Assembly (NCBI GenBank): GCA_050485905.1
Contig: JBJHCH010000016.1
Coordinates: forward strand, 1 to 41,887
From: JAWLCA01 sp050485905
GTDB taxonomy: Bacteria; Pseudomonadota; Alphaproteobacteria; Rhodobacterales; Rhodobacteraceae
Reading direction: 5' to 3'
DNA: 41,887 nt
Positions 16,195 to 24,362 of the stretch are shown here, one piece after another; positions within the stretch are counted from its first letter, which is position 1, and every line of letters begins with the position of its first letter. Under the pieces are notes generated by a model. The model was not told where the DNA came from, ran no database searches, and was given only the letters and a program-made list of their open reading frames with translations. Position numbers and translations under genes: made by a program.

Positions 16195-16932
16195 TCAGAC
16201 GTTGGCCCAGCCGCCGTCGATCACATGCGCCTGCCCGGTGGTATAGCCGCTCTCGTCGCTCGCCAGATAGACGACCAGCGCCGCGATCTCCTCGGGTTTT
16301 CCAATCCGGCCAATGGGTTGGCGGGCGACAAAGGCCGCGCGCGCCGCGTCGTAATCGCCCGTCGCCCGCAGCCGTTCGTCCAGGCTCGGGCTCTGCACCG
16401 TCCCCGGACAGATCGCGTTGCACCGGATCCCCTGCCCGACAAAATCGCAGGCAATCGATTTCGTCATCCCCACCACCCCCGCCTTCGTCGCCCCATAAAC
16501 AAACCGCCCCGGCGCCGCGATCACGCTGGACGCGACCGAGGCCATGTTGATGATGCTGCCCCCGCCGCGTTCGATCATCCCCGGCAGAAAAGCCTTGCAC
16601 ATCCGATACATGGCCGTCATGTTCAGATCGACCGAAAACGCCCACTGATCCTCGTCGCAGTCCAGGATCGTACCGCTGGCGACGAAGCCGGCACAGTTGA
16701 ACAGCACGTTCACCGGCCCCGCGGCCTCGACGATTTCGGCAATCGCCGCCGGGTCGCGCACGTCCAGCACGCGCGTCTCGATCCCCTCGCCCGCCAGTTC
16801 CGCCAGCGTGCCCGCGTTGATGTCGGCGGCCAGCACACTGGCCCCCTCGCGCGCCATCGCCAAGGCGCTCGCCCGCCCGATCCCCTGCCCCGCCGCCGTC
16901 ACCAGCGCACGTTTGCCGCTCAGCCGCCCCAT
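16195..16932 (-). CDS. SDR oxidoreductase of the DHRS6/BDH2 type
   Basis: A 245-residue classical short-chain dehydrogenase. The cofactor motif TAAGQGIGRA is at about 12-21, with Asp37 (AADIN) favouring NAD(H). The catalytic residues are Ser about 135 (SVASS), Tyr146 and Lys150 (YGATK), and the C-terminal part has SDESGYTTGQAHVIDGGW. Recalled similarity to mammalian DHRS6/BDH2 is strong across the length (MGRL-GK, GIxTRVLDV, QGIRCN, CPGTV-SPSL). That family includes 3-hydroxybutyrate and 4-oxo-proline enzymes, and related bacterial SDRs oxidise 2-keto-3-deoxy sugar acids. It is the last gene of the operon, 16 bp after aldh16. The substrate is unknown; an oxidation step in sugar-acid breakdown is my inference. 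Confidence 0.85.
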   Translation of the reverse strand: MGRLSGKRALVTAAGQGIGRASALAMAREGASVLAADINAGTLAELAGEGIETRVLDVRDPAAIAEIVEAAGPVNVLFNCAGFVASGTILDCDEDQWAFSVDLNMTAMYRMCKAFLPGMIERGGGSIINMASVASSVIAAPGRFVYGATKAGVVGMTKSIACDFVGQGIRCNAICPGTVQSPSLDERLRATGDYDAARAAFVARQPIGRIGKPEEIAALVVYLASDESGYTTGQAHVIDGGWANV

Positions 16933-16948
16933 GCCTTACCCCTTGATT

Positions 16949-19333
16949 TCACTCGCCATATGGCAACCAGATCGTCTTAGTCTGCGTCGCCCGGCGCAGG
17001 TAGCCCGCGCCCTCGCCCTGAACCGGATCGGCCCAGTCGCGCAGACGCCCATCCGCCCAGACCGGCTTCAGATTGCCCGCCGACGCGGCCTCCACCATCG
17101 TCACGCCCTCGGCGGTGCCGCAATACCAGAGCGCCGCCACGTCGTCATGCTCCGCCAGCGTCTTGGCCAGCGGCATCGCCGGGCCGGTGATCAGGTTGAT
17201 GACGCCGGCCGGAATATCAGATGTTTCAAGCACTTGATAAAGCCGCGCCGCGATCAGCGGATGGTCCTGCGACGCCACCGCAACCACCCGGTTGCCCATC
17301 GCAACCGCCGGCAGGATCAGCGACATCATCGACAGAAGCGGCGCCTCGTCGGGGCAGACGATCCCCATGACGCCAAAGGGCTCCGGCACCGCCAGCGTGA
17401 CGTTCCGGGTTTTCGTCGCATGCACGGCCCCGTCAAACTTGTCGGCCCAGGCGGCATAGCGGAACGCCCGGCGGATCGTCAGGTCGACCTCCTCGCCCGC
17501 ATCCCCCGTGCTGGTTTCCAGCAATGCGGCAAACTCGTCGCGCCGCTGATCCAGGTTTTCAGCCAGGAAATAAAGCACTTGCGCGCGGTTATGCCCGGTC
17601 ACGCCACCCCAACCGCCGGCCTTTTGCGCGGCCTCCACCGCGTTGCGGATATCCTTGCGGTTGCCGATCCCCGCCTGTCCGATCCCCGCACCTGAAGCCC
17701 CGGTGACGGTATAGGATTGCCCACCGTCGGGGCGCACCTGCTTGCCGCCGATATAGAGTTTTGCGGTGATGTCGATGCCCGGCGCGGCGTTCCTTGCGGA
17801 TGCCCCGGCGTGCGGCGCGGCATCGGGCGTCGTCTTGGGCGCGGACCGCTCTGGCCGGTCCGCATTTTCCCACGCGGGAACAAGGTATTCCAGCATCCCC
17901 TCGCGCCCACCCTCACGCCCGAACCCGCTTTCGCGGTAGCCGCCGAATGCCGCGCCGGCGTCGAAGATGTTGGTTTCGTTGATCCAGACCACCCCGGCCT
18001 TCAGCTTCGCCGCAACCTCCACCGCCCGGCTCAGACTCTCCGACCAGACAGAGGCCGCGAGGCCGTAGCGGCTATTGTTGGCCAGCGCCACCGCCTCCTC
18101 TGCCGTGCGGAACGTGTGCGTGACGGCGACGGGGCCAAAGATTTCCACCTGCGACACACTCGCCGCAGGCTCCGCCCCGGTGAAGAACCCCGGCGCGCTG
18201 AACACGCCCTTCTCTGGCATCGCCACATCGGCCCGCCACAGCGTCGCCCCCTCCGCCTGCCCCTGCTCCAGCAGCCCGTCGATCCGGGCCAGTTGCTTGC
18301 GCGAGACGACCGCGCCCATGTCCATCGTCTTGTCCAGCGGATCGCCCACCCGCAGCGTCTGCATGCGTGCGCGCAGCTTGGCGAAGAACCGCTCTGCAAT
18401 CCCCTCCTGCACCAGCACGCGAGAGCCTGCGCAGCAGACCTCGCCCTGGTTGAACCAGATGGCATCCACCACACCCTCGACGGCGCCGTCCAGATCGGCA
18501 TCCTCGAACACGATGAAAGGCGACTTGCCGCCCAGTTCCAGGCTCAGCTTCTTGCTCGACCCGGCGGTCTGGCGGCGGATCGCGCGGCCCACCTCGGTCG
18601 AACCGGTAAAGGCGACCTTGTCGACGCCAGGATGGCCGCAGATCGCCGCGCCTGTCTTGGCCCCGCCGTGGACGATGTTCAGAACGCCCGCTGGCAGCCC
18701 GATCTCGGCGCAGATCTGGGCAAAGGCATGGGCGGACAAGGGCGTCAGATCGGCGGGCTTGAGCACCACCGTGTTGCCCGCCGCCAGCGCCGGCGCGACC
18801 TTCCACGCCAGCATAAGCAGGGGAAAGTTCCACGGGATCACCTGCCCGCAGACGCCCGCCGGGACGTAACCCGGAAACTCGCTTTCCACCAGTTCGGCCC
18901 AGCCCGCGTGGTGGTAGAAGTGGCGCGCGACAAGCGGGATATCGATGTCCCGCGTCTCGCGGATGGTCTTGCCGTTGTCCATCGACTCCAAGACCGACAG
19001 GAACCGCTCACGCTTCTGCACGTGACGTGCCAGCGCATAGAGATATCGCGCGCGGGCGTGGCCCGGCAGCGCCGACCAGGCCGGAAAGGCCGCTCGGGCG
19101 GCGGCGACGGCGGCGTCCACCTCGGGCCCAGTCCCGGCGGCGATACGGGCCAATGCTTCATCGGTCGCGGGATTGATGACCTCAATCGGCGCACCTTCGG
19201 GCGTGGTGAAGGCGCCGTCTATGTAATGCCCGATCACCTCGGGCTGTGCGTCCAGCCACGCCAGTACCTCGTCATTCGCTTCCGGGGCCGGGCCGTAATC
19301 CATGGTCTGCATGATGTCCTTGATCGCGGGCAT
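16949..19333 (-). CDS. ALDH16-type double-domain aldehyde dehydrogenase
   Basis: A 794-residue protein made of a complete aldehyde dehydrogenase (about 1-500) fused to a second ALDH-like domain (about 540-794). Domain 1 has the NAD site PWNFPLLMLAWKVAPALAAG, FTGSTEVGR, general-base Glu266 (LELGGKSP) and nucleophile Cys300 in FNQGEVCCAGSR. Domain 2 keeps a Rossmann-like part (VCPDEAPLLSMMSLILPAVA) but shows no cysteine-loop counterpart, so it should be inactive and structural. This layout defines ALDH16, known from mammals and from the related bacterium Loktanella. The start at 19333 has GAGGGGA about 6 bases upstream. It is 10 bp downstream of deoC, so acetaldehyde is a plausible substrate. 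Confidence 0.9.
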   Translation of the reverse strand: MPAIKDIMQTMDYGPAPEANDEVLAWLDAQPEVIGHYIDGAFTTPEGAPIEVINPATDEALARIAAGTGPEVDAAVAAARAAFPAWSALPGHARARYLYALARHVQKRERFLSVLESMDNGKTIRETRDIDIPLVARHFYHHAGWAELVESEFPGYVPAGVCGQVIPWNFPLLMLAWKVAPALAAGNTVVLKPADLTPLSAHAFAQICAEIGLPAGVLNIVHGGAKTGAAICGHPGVDKVAFTGSTEVGRAIRRQTAGSSKKLSLELGGKSPFIVFEDADLDGAVEGVVDAIWFNQGEVCCAGSRVLVQEGIAERFFAKLRARMQTLRVGDPLDKTMDMGAVVSRKQLARIDGLLEQGQAEGATLWRADVAMPEKGVFSAPGFFTGAEPAASVSQVEIFGPVAVTHTFRTAEEAVALANNSRYGLAASVWSESLSRAVEVAAKLKAGVVWINETNIFDAGAAFGGYRESGFGREGGREGMLEYLVPAWENADRPERSAPKTTPDAAPHAGASARNAAPGIDITAKLYIGGKQVRPDGGQSYTVTGASGAGIGQAGIGNRKDIRNAVEAAQKAGGWGGVTGHNRAQVLYFLAENLDQRRDEFAALLETSTGDAGEEVDLTIRRAFRYAAWADKFDGAVHATKTRNVTLAVPEPFGVMGIVCPDEAPLLSMMSLILPAVAMGNRVVAVASQDHPLIAARLYQVLETSDIPAGVINLITGPAMPLAKTLAEHDDVAALWYCGTAEGVTMVEAASAGNLKPVWADGRLRDWADPVQGEGAGYLRRATQTKTIWLPYGE

Positions 19334-19343
19334 GGGTGTCCCC

Positions 19344-20333
19344 TCAGGCCGTGGCGTGGCGATGGGCGGCTGAGTAGCGGCCGGTGACATGGTGTTCCAA
19401 CTGCCGCTCGATATCGCCCAGCATGGAGCTGGCACCGATGCGGAACAGGTCGGGCTGCATCCAGCGGGTGCCCATCTCCTCCTTCATCAGGATCAGCCAG
19501 GCCATCGCGTCCTTGGCGGTCTTCAAACCGCCTGCGGGCTTGAACCCGACCCAGTGTCCAGACAGGTCGCGGTAATCACGCAGCGCGCGCACCATTGTCA
19601 GCGACACGGGCAGGGTGGCATTCACCTCCTCCTTCCCGGTCGAGGTCTTGATGAAATCCGCCCCCGCCTGCATCGCGACCATCGAGGCGCGATAGACATT
19701 CGTCAGCGTGCGCAGGTCGCCAGTGCCCAGGATCGCCTTCATATGCGCCGCGCCGCAAGCTTCGCGCATCGCCGCAACCTCATCATAAAGCGCCTGCCAG
19801 TTGCCGGTCAGCACATGCTCTCGGGTGATGACGATGTCGATCTCGTCGGCCCCCTGCTCCACCGCATAGGTGATCTCGGCCAGACGCAGCGGCAGCGGCG
19901 TCAGCCCGGCGGGAAAGCCTGTCGCAACCGACGCGACAGGAATGCCGGACCCTTCCAGCGCGCGCACCGCATGTGGCACCATGGTCGGATAGACGCAGAC
20001 CGCGCCCACGGTGATCGGTCCGACGCCCAGCGCCGCCAGCAGGTCGCCGCGCACCGGCTGGCGTGCCTTGGCGCACAGCCGCGCAACCCGCGCGGCCGTA
20101 TCGTCACCCGCCAGAGTGGTCAGATCGATGCAGCGGATCGCCTGCAACAGCCACGCCGCCTGCCAGTCCTTCTTCACCGTGCGGCGCGTCGTCAGACTGG
20201 CCGCGCGGCGCTCGGTCGCCGACAGGTTGACCTGCACCGCCTCGAACCAGTCCGGCGTCACCGCCATGCCCGGATTGCGGGCGAAAGTATCCTGCATGGT
20301 CTCGTCCCGCCCGGCGGTGTCTCGCGCGTTCAT
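19344..20333 (-). CDS. deoC: Deoxyribose-phosphate aldolase, long (animal-type) form
   Basis: Class I aldolase that splits 2-deoxyribose-5-phosphate into acetaldehyde and glyceraldehyde-3-phosphate. The Schiff-base Lys229 lies in DFIKTSTGKEEVNAT, and the second active-site Lys265 in GFKPAGG. At 329 residues it is longer than the roughly 250-residue E. coli type. It shares with the eukaryotic DERA form the N-terminal RRTVKKDWQAAWLLQA, DLTTLAGDDT and the end FRIGASSMLGDIERQ. The ATG at 20333 has GGAG 6 bases upstream; ATG 20345 lacks an RBS. aldh16 follows after 10 bp. No deoxyribokinase or nucleoside phosphorylase gene is nearby, so the source of its phosphorylated substrate is unclear. Confidence 0.93.
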   Translation of the reverse strand: MNARDTAGRDETMQDTFARNPGMAVTPDWFEAVQVNLSATERRAASLTTRRTVKKDWQAAWLLQAIRCIDLTTLAGDDTAARVARLCAKARQPVRGDLLAALGVGPITVGAVCVYPTMVPHAVRALEGSGIPVASVATGFPAGLTPLPLRLAEITYAVEQGADEIDIVITREHVLTGNWQALYDEVAAMREACGAAHMKAILGTGDLRTLTNVYRASMVAMQAGADFIKTSTGKEEVNATLPVSLTMVRALRDYRDLSGHWVGFKPAGGLKTAKDAMAWLILMKEEMGTRWMQPDLFRIGASSMLGDIERQLEHHVTGRYSAAHRHATA

Positions 20334-20434
20334 CGGCGTCTCCATCCCCGGATGCAACGTGCAGAGATTGCGCAGAACTTGCAACAGGCACGCGCCATGG
20401 CCGGCGCTTCGCGCGGGGCGTTTGGCGCCCGCCG

Positions 20435-21097
20435 TCAGCCGCGCGGGATCTCGTTCCACAGCGGCAGGATCGCCGGCTCGTCCTCCTCGATCTGGGAAAA
20501 CCGACCCAGCGGTTCCAGGAAGAAATTGTCGTGGAGGTCATCGTTGCACTGGCTGACCTCGACGACAAAGACCGGCCCCTGCCCCTCCTCGCCCCAGAAG
20601 CGGTGCTGCAACCCGCGCGGCACGGTGATCGAGGCGCCGGGGATCAGCCGGATCGGTCCGGCGAAGGGATCGACCGCGCGGCCGTCGACCCGCGGCTGCC
20701 AGTCACCGATCTCGAAACTGCCCTCGCGCGTGAACTCGATCATCAGGTTGCCGCCGCCGCGCACGATGATGTCTTCCAGCTTCACCTTGTGGGCGTGAAA
20801 CGGCGTTTCCTGACCCTCGCCCACGAACAGTGCCTTTTCGGCATAGGGCCTTTCGCCGGGCACGTTCTGATGGCCGTTGCGCAGGCACAGAAGCGTCAGA
20901 CCGCGCTCCTCGAACCGGCCCTGGCCGAAATCGGTCACATCCCAGCCGATCTGCCGGTCGGCCAGGAAGCGCGACTGCTCCGGGTTGGCCGCGTGATCCG
21001 CCAGCGTCCAGTCGGCCCAGTCAGGCAGCGGAAAGCGATGGGCGGCCAGCGTCTCGCGCGCCTCGGCCAGCGCGCGGTTGATGTGGGAGCGTTTCAT
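20435..21097 (-). CDS. D-lyxose ketol-isomerase family (cupin)
   Basis: A 220-residue cupin protein resembling the D-lyxose/D-mannose isomerase family. The likely metal ligands are His101 and His103 in PFHAHKVKLEDI, Glu108, and His165 in PRGLQHRFWG. Such enzymes interconvert D-lyxose and D-xylulose or D-mannose and D-fructose. The C-terminal part is acidic (FSQIEEDEPAILPLWNE). The RBS GAAGG lies 7 bases before the ATG. It follows fucU by 78 bp and precedes deoC by about 100 bp on the same strand. The true sugar in this operon could differ from lyxose, since the family is promiscuous. Confidence 0.78.
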   Translation of the reverse strand: MKRSHINRALAEARETLAAHRFPLPDWADWTLADHAANPEQSRFLADRQIGWDVTDFGQGRFEERGLTLLCLRNGHQNVPGERPYAEKALFVGEGQETPFHAHKVKLEDIIVRGGGNLMIEFTREGSFEIGDWQPRVDGRAVDPFAGPIRLIPGASITVPRGLQHRFWGEEGQGPVFVVEVSQCNDDLHDNFFLEPLGRFSQIEEDEPAILPLWNEIPRG

Positions 21098-21175
21098 GCG
21101 GGAACCTTCATCGGTTGCGGGTCATCGACATTGCGGGACGGGTGCCGGCGCGGGCTGTATCCGCCCATCGATGCC

Positions 21176-21628
21176 TTATTCAGCAGGGGGAATCACGCCC
21201 TTGCGCAACAGGAAATCGGCGTAGAAACGCCGTTCGCCGGTCAGGATCACGGCAAAGGCCTCGCGGGCCTTATCATAGAATTCAAAGCGTTCCACACCGA
21301 CCATCGGGCGCGGGTGGCCCTCGGCCGCGTCGATGGCGGCCTGCACCTCTGCCTGCACCGGCGGCACCTCGTCCGGCTGGCCGATAACCTCCATCCGGGC
21401 GGCGAAATCATCCACGAACGTATCCAGCGGCATGACCGACAGGATCGCCTGCACCGCCTGCGGAGCGGTCAGATTGTCCATGTGCAGAAGCCGCCCGAGC
21501 GTGGTGTAGCGCACCACCGACAGGGCCGGAAAATTCGCATCCGCAATCACCAGCAGATCGCCGTGGCCCATTGCGCGCAGCGCATAGAGCACGTCCGCAT
21601 TCAACCGATGATCGATGCCCTTCAGCAT
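21176..21628 (-). CDS. fucU: FucU/RbsD-family sugar mutarotase
   Basis: A 150-residue protein of the RbsD/FucU family that interconverts alpha and beta anomers of fucose or ribose. It has the N-terminal His and Asp pattern LKGIDHRLNADVLYALRAMG, followed by GHGDLLVIADANFPA, and the C-terminal family motif RFEFYDKAREAFAVILTGE. The length and the motif match the FucU branch, which includes mammalian FUOM, better than RbsD. The start at 21628 is preceded by a G-rich RBS (GGGGGCGGGA); longer in-frame starts run through repeat DNA and are rejected. It is the first gene of the five-gene minus-strand operon. Confidence 0.88.
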   Translation of the reverse strand: MLKGIDHRLNADVLYALRAMGHGDLLVIADANFPALSVVRYTTLGRLLHMDNLTAPQAVQAILSVMPLDTFVDDFAARMEVIGQPDEVPPVQAEVQAAIDAAEGHPRPMVGVERFEFYDKAREAFAVILTGERRFYADFLLRKGVIPPAE

Positions 21629-21930
21629 TCCCGCCCCCCGTTTTCCCGGCGATGTTAGCAATCCTGCGCCCGGCTGCAATGGCATCAGTTCGGCATATGC
21701 ACCCGCGTATGATTCACGTGCATCTGCCGTGCATACTACGTGCATACCTGAATTTCGCACGCACGGATCGCCAGAAGCCGCAAACCTTGCAAGAACGAAC
21801 ACACGGCACTGCACGAATCGATCACAGGTTACAAACACATTTCACAAACCGTTCAACACTTCGCACTGTGGTTGCGGCTGCGATTTTGCTAGAAGGCTGC
21901 ACGTCTGGTATCGGGACAGGATCGCTCAGC
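21629..21930. promoter_or_regulatory. Divergent intergenic region, fucU (-) / receiver gene (+)
   Basis: A 302-bp gene-free region between divergent genes. On the minus strand, TTGCAG (21679-21674) and TAACAT (21657-21652) with a 16-bp spacer make a plausible fucU promoter. The 42-bp repeat (21707-21748) ends about 28 bp upstream of this -35, an activator-like position. The right half is unusually A/C-rich (for example GGTTACAAACACATTTCACA). I see no clear plus-strand promoter for the receiver gene. Confidence 0.45.
21707..21748 (-). repeat. 42-bp long inverted repeat, right copy
   Basis: Read on the minus strand it is the partner of 16115-16156, with 2 differences in 42 (CA versus AG at positions 12-13). 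ATGCACG units keep the 11-bp spacing. Similarity continues weakly outward: GTGCG followed by 7 unlike bases and then GGTATGC occurs in both copies. It lies upstream of the presumed fucU promoter. Confidence 0.9.
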
Positions 21931-22323
21931 ATGGCCGACAGGCAGCGCGGGTCGGAGCACGGCGCACGAATCCTCGTTGTCGAGGACGACTCTCTGGTGC
22001 GCGATCATGTCGTGGCACTGCTGCAAAGTCTGGGGCACGAAACCGTCGAAGCCTGCGACGGCGCCAGCGCGCTGGACCTGCTGCGGGCGGATGGCCGGTT
22101 CGACCTGCTGTTTTCCGACGTGATGATGCCCGGCGGGATCAGCGGCGCGCAACTGGCGGTCAAGGCGCGGGATATCGTGCCGGGCCTGCCGGTGCTGCTG
22201 ACCTCGGGCTATCCGGACGAGGCGCTGCCGGACAATGCGACCAGCGCGCCGCTGCTGCTGGCCAAGCCCTATCGCCGGGCCGACCTGCAGGCCGCGCTGT
22301 CGCAGGCGATGGGCCGCGGCTGA
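21931..22323 (+). CDS. Single-domain response regulator (receiver only)
   Basis: A 130-residue protein consisting of one CheY-like receiver domain with no output domain. Acidic pocket residues lie in VVEDD (18-20), the phospho-acceptor is Asp63 (FSDVMMPGG), the switch Thr91 is in LLTSGYP, and Lys112 in AKPYRR. The TSGYPDEALP and AKPYRRADL style is typical of receivers attached to hybrid histidine kinases, so it may have come from, or work with, such a kinase. GGA lies about 9 bases before the ATG at 21931. It converges with the next response regulator gene, with only 9 bp between stops. No histidine kinase is in the window. Confidence 0.85.
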   Translation: MADRQRGSEHGARILVVEDDSLVRDHVVALLQSLGHETVEACDGASALDLLRADGRFDLLFSDVMMPGGISGAQLAVKARDIVPGLPVLLTSGYPDEALPDNATSAPLLLAKPYRRADLQAALSQAMGRG

Positions 22324-22332
22324 GCCAAGCCT

Positions 22333-23064
22333 TCAGGCGGTGAAGGAATAGCCGACGCCGTGCACGGTGCGGATGAAGTGGTTCGGCCGGTCATGGGCCG
22401 GCAGCTTGCGGCGCAGGCGGCTGACCAGACCGTCGATCGCCCGGTCATAGCTCTCCCATTCGCGGCCCTTGATCTGGGCCATGATCTGATCGCGGCTCAG
22501 CACCTGGCCGCGCCGGTGCAGCAGCGCCGACAGCAGTTCGAACTCGGCCGTGGTCAGGTCGATGTCGGCGCCCTTGCCGTCGATCACCCGGCGGGCGGCC
22601 AGATAGACGCTGTAGCCATCGAACACATGGTCGGCGGCGGCCATCATGTCCGCCGCAGGCGCCGCCAGTTCGGACGCGGCCGTGACGCCGCCGCGACGCC
22701 GGCCGGTGCGGCGATGGACAGCGCCGACGCGCGCGCACAACTCTCGCGGGCGAAACGGCTTGGTCACATAGTCGTCGGCGCCCAGTTCCAGCCCGACGAC
22801 ATGGTCGGTTTCATTGTCGCGCCCGGTCAGCAGGATGATGCCGCTGTCGGTCCGGGGCCGCAGGTCGCGCACCAGCGAAAAGCCGTTGCCGTCCGGCAGG
22901 CCGACATCGACCAGGTAGACATCGACGTGATGATCCTGTGAAATCTCGTCGAACTCACGCACCGAAGCCGCCGTGAGCACGTCATAGCCAGCGTCACTCA
23001 GCGCAGTTCGCAGCAGCATCAGTATCTCTGCCTCGTCGTCCAGAACCAGAACAACAGGCTTCAT
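22333..23064 (-). CDS. OmpR/PhoB-family response regulator
   Basis: A 243-residue DNA-binding response regulator. The receiver domain (1-120) has Asp9/Asp10, phospho-acceptor Asp53 (YLVDVGLPDG), Thr80 and Lys102 (VTKPF). A linker rich in Ala, Arg and Met (about 118-145) leads to a winged-helix domain (about 148-243) with LTTAEFELLSALL, the recognition-helix part YDRAIDGLVSRLRRKL and FIRTVHGVGYSF. The start at 23064 has GAAGG about 8 bases upstream. No adjacent sensor kinase exists, so it is an orphan regulator whose target is unknown. It is tail to tail with the receiver-only gene. Confidence 0.92.
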   Translation of the reverse strand: MKPVVLVLDDEAEILMLLRTALSDAGYDVLTAASVREFDEISQDHHVDVYLVDVGLPDGNGFSLVRDLRPRTDSGIILLTGRDNETDHVVGLELGADDYVTKPFRPRELCARVGAVHRRTGRRRGGVTAASELAAPAADMMAAADHVFDGYSVYLAARRVIDGKGADIDLTTAEFELLSALLHRRGQVLSRDQIMAQIKGREWESYDRAIDGLVSRLRRKLPAHDRPNHFIRTVHGVGYSFTA

Positions 23065-23321
23065 TCGATCACCTTCACGTCGCCTCGCCAACCGGCAGGG
23101 ACAGCCACGACGGGCAAACGGCGCGGGATCGCGCCTGACGCCCCTTACCGTTCAAAGCCCCCCCTCGGCTGTGTTCATCCTCAGGTAGTATGCCCCTGAC
23201 CGCGGCAAGCGCAATGGCAAAGGCATGCGGAAAGTGCAAGCCCCCGCCGATCCGCGGCCGCTGGAACTTGGCCTCGGCTTGCACTAGGGTCCGCGCGGGT
23301 CACGATCACGGGGACGATGCG

Positions 23322-24362
23322 ATGCAGAAACTGCGCCTGGGCCGCAGCGATTTGTTGGTGAGCGAGCTTTGCCTCGGCACGATGACATGGGGCAGCCAGA
23401 ACACCGAAGCCGAGGGCCATGCCCAGATCGACATGGCGCTGGATCATGGCGTCAACTTCCTCGACACGGCAGAGATGTATCCGGTCAACCCTGTCGCCGC
23501 CGAAACCGCCGGGCGGACCGAGGAGGTCATCGGCTCGTGGCTGGCGAAATTCGGGCGGCGCGACGATGTCATCATCGCCACCAAGATCACCGGCGAGGGG
23601 CAACCGGCGGTGCGGGGCGGGGCGCCGATCACGGCCTCCACGCTGGTCGAGGCGATCGAGGGCTCGCTCAAGCGCCTGCGGACGGATGTGATCGACCTCT
23701 ACCAGATCCACTGGCCGAACCGCGGCTCGTATCACTTCCGCAAGCACTGGACCTATGATCCCCGCGGCACCAGCCGGGCCGAGACCCAGGCCCATATGGC
23801 CGAGGTTCTGGCCGTGCTGCAGCGGCAGGTGGAGGCCGGGCGCATCCGGCACTTCGGCCTGTCGAACGAAAGCGCCTGGGGCACGGCGCAATGGCTGCAC
23901 CAGGCCGGCGACGGGCTGCCGCGGGTGCAGTCGGTGCAGAACGAATATTCGCTGCTCTGTCGGCACTATGACACCGACATGGCGGAACTGTCGGTGATGG
24001 AGGATGTGACGCTGCTGGCCTTCTCGCCGCTGGCCGCCGGGCTGCTGACCGGGAAATACGCCGGCGACGTCACGCCCGAGGGGTCGCGGCGGGCGCTGAA
24101 CCCGACGCTGAGCAATCGGATCACGCCGCGGGTCTTTCCGGCGGTCGCGGCCTATCTGGGCGTTGCGGCCGATCACGGGCTGGACCCGGTGCAGATGGCG
24201 CTGGCCTGGACCCGGTCGCGGCCCTGCCAGACCATCCCGATCCTGGGCGCCACGAGCACCGATCAGCTGAAGCTGGCGCTCGGGGCGGCGGGGATGCGGC
24301 TGGATGAGGCGGTGCTGGCCGATATCGACGCCGCGCATCGCGCGCATCCGTTGCCCTATTGA
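23322..24362 (+). CDS. Aldo/keto reductase, Tas-like
   Basis: A 346-residue NADP(H)-dependent aldo-keto reductase closely resembling E. coli Tas. The catalytic tetrad is Asp48, Tyr53 (FLDTAEMYPV), Lys88 (IATKI) and His130 (LYQIHWPNRG). Further family features are GLSNESAWG, the QNEYSLLCR segment and the C-terminal cofactor motif ILGATSTDQLKLAL. The physiological substrate of this group is not known. The ATG at 23322 is preceded by GGGGA; earlier frames extend into non-coding sequence. Its stop overlaps the TTG start of the next gene (TATTGA), so the two are probably co-translated. Confidence 0.92.
   Translation: MQKLRLGRSDLLVSELCLGTMTWGSQNTEAEGHAQIDMALDHGVNFLDTAEMYPVNPVAAETAGRTEEVIGSWLAKFGRRDDVIIATKITGEGQPAVRGGAPITASTLVEAIEGSLKRLRTDVIDLYQIHWPNRGSYHFRKHWTYDPRGTSRAETQAHMAEVLAVLQRQVEAGRIRHFGLSNESAWGTAQWLHQAGDGLPRVQSVQNEYSLLCRHYDTDMAELSVMEDVTLLAFSPLAAGLLTGKYAGDVTPEGSRRALNPTLSNRITPRVFPAVAAYLGVAADHGLDPVQMALAWTRSRPCQTIPILGATSTDQLKLALGAAGMRLDEAVLADIDAAHRAHPLPY

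Noticed and set aside
16115..21748. Composite transposon bounded by the 42-bp repeats
   Set aside because: No transposase or integrase inside, and the flanking bases show no target-site duplication. Kept only as a hypothesis for an inert cassette.
16118..21750. Similar peptide MHVxCTADARESY read both in a frame near 16120 and in the upstream extension of fucU
   Set aside because: Produced by translating the 42-bp DNA repeat; neither frame has an RBS. The similarity is at DNA level.
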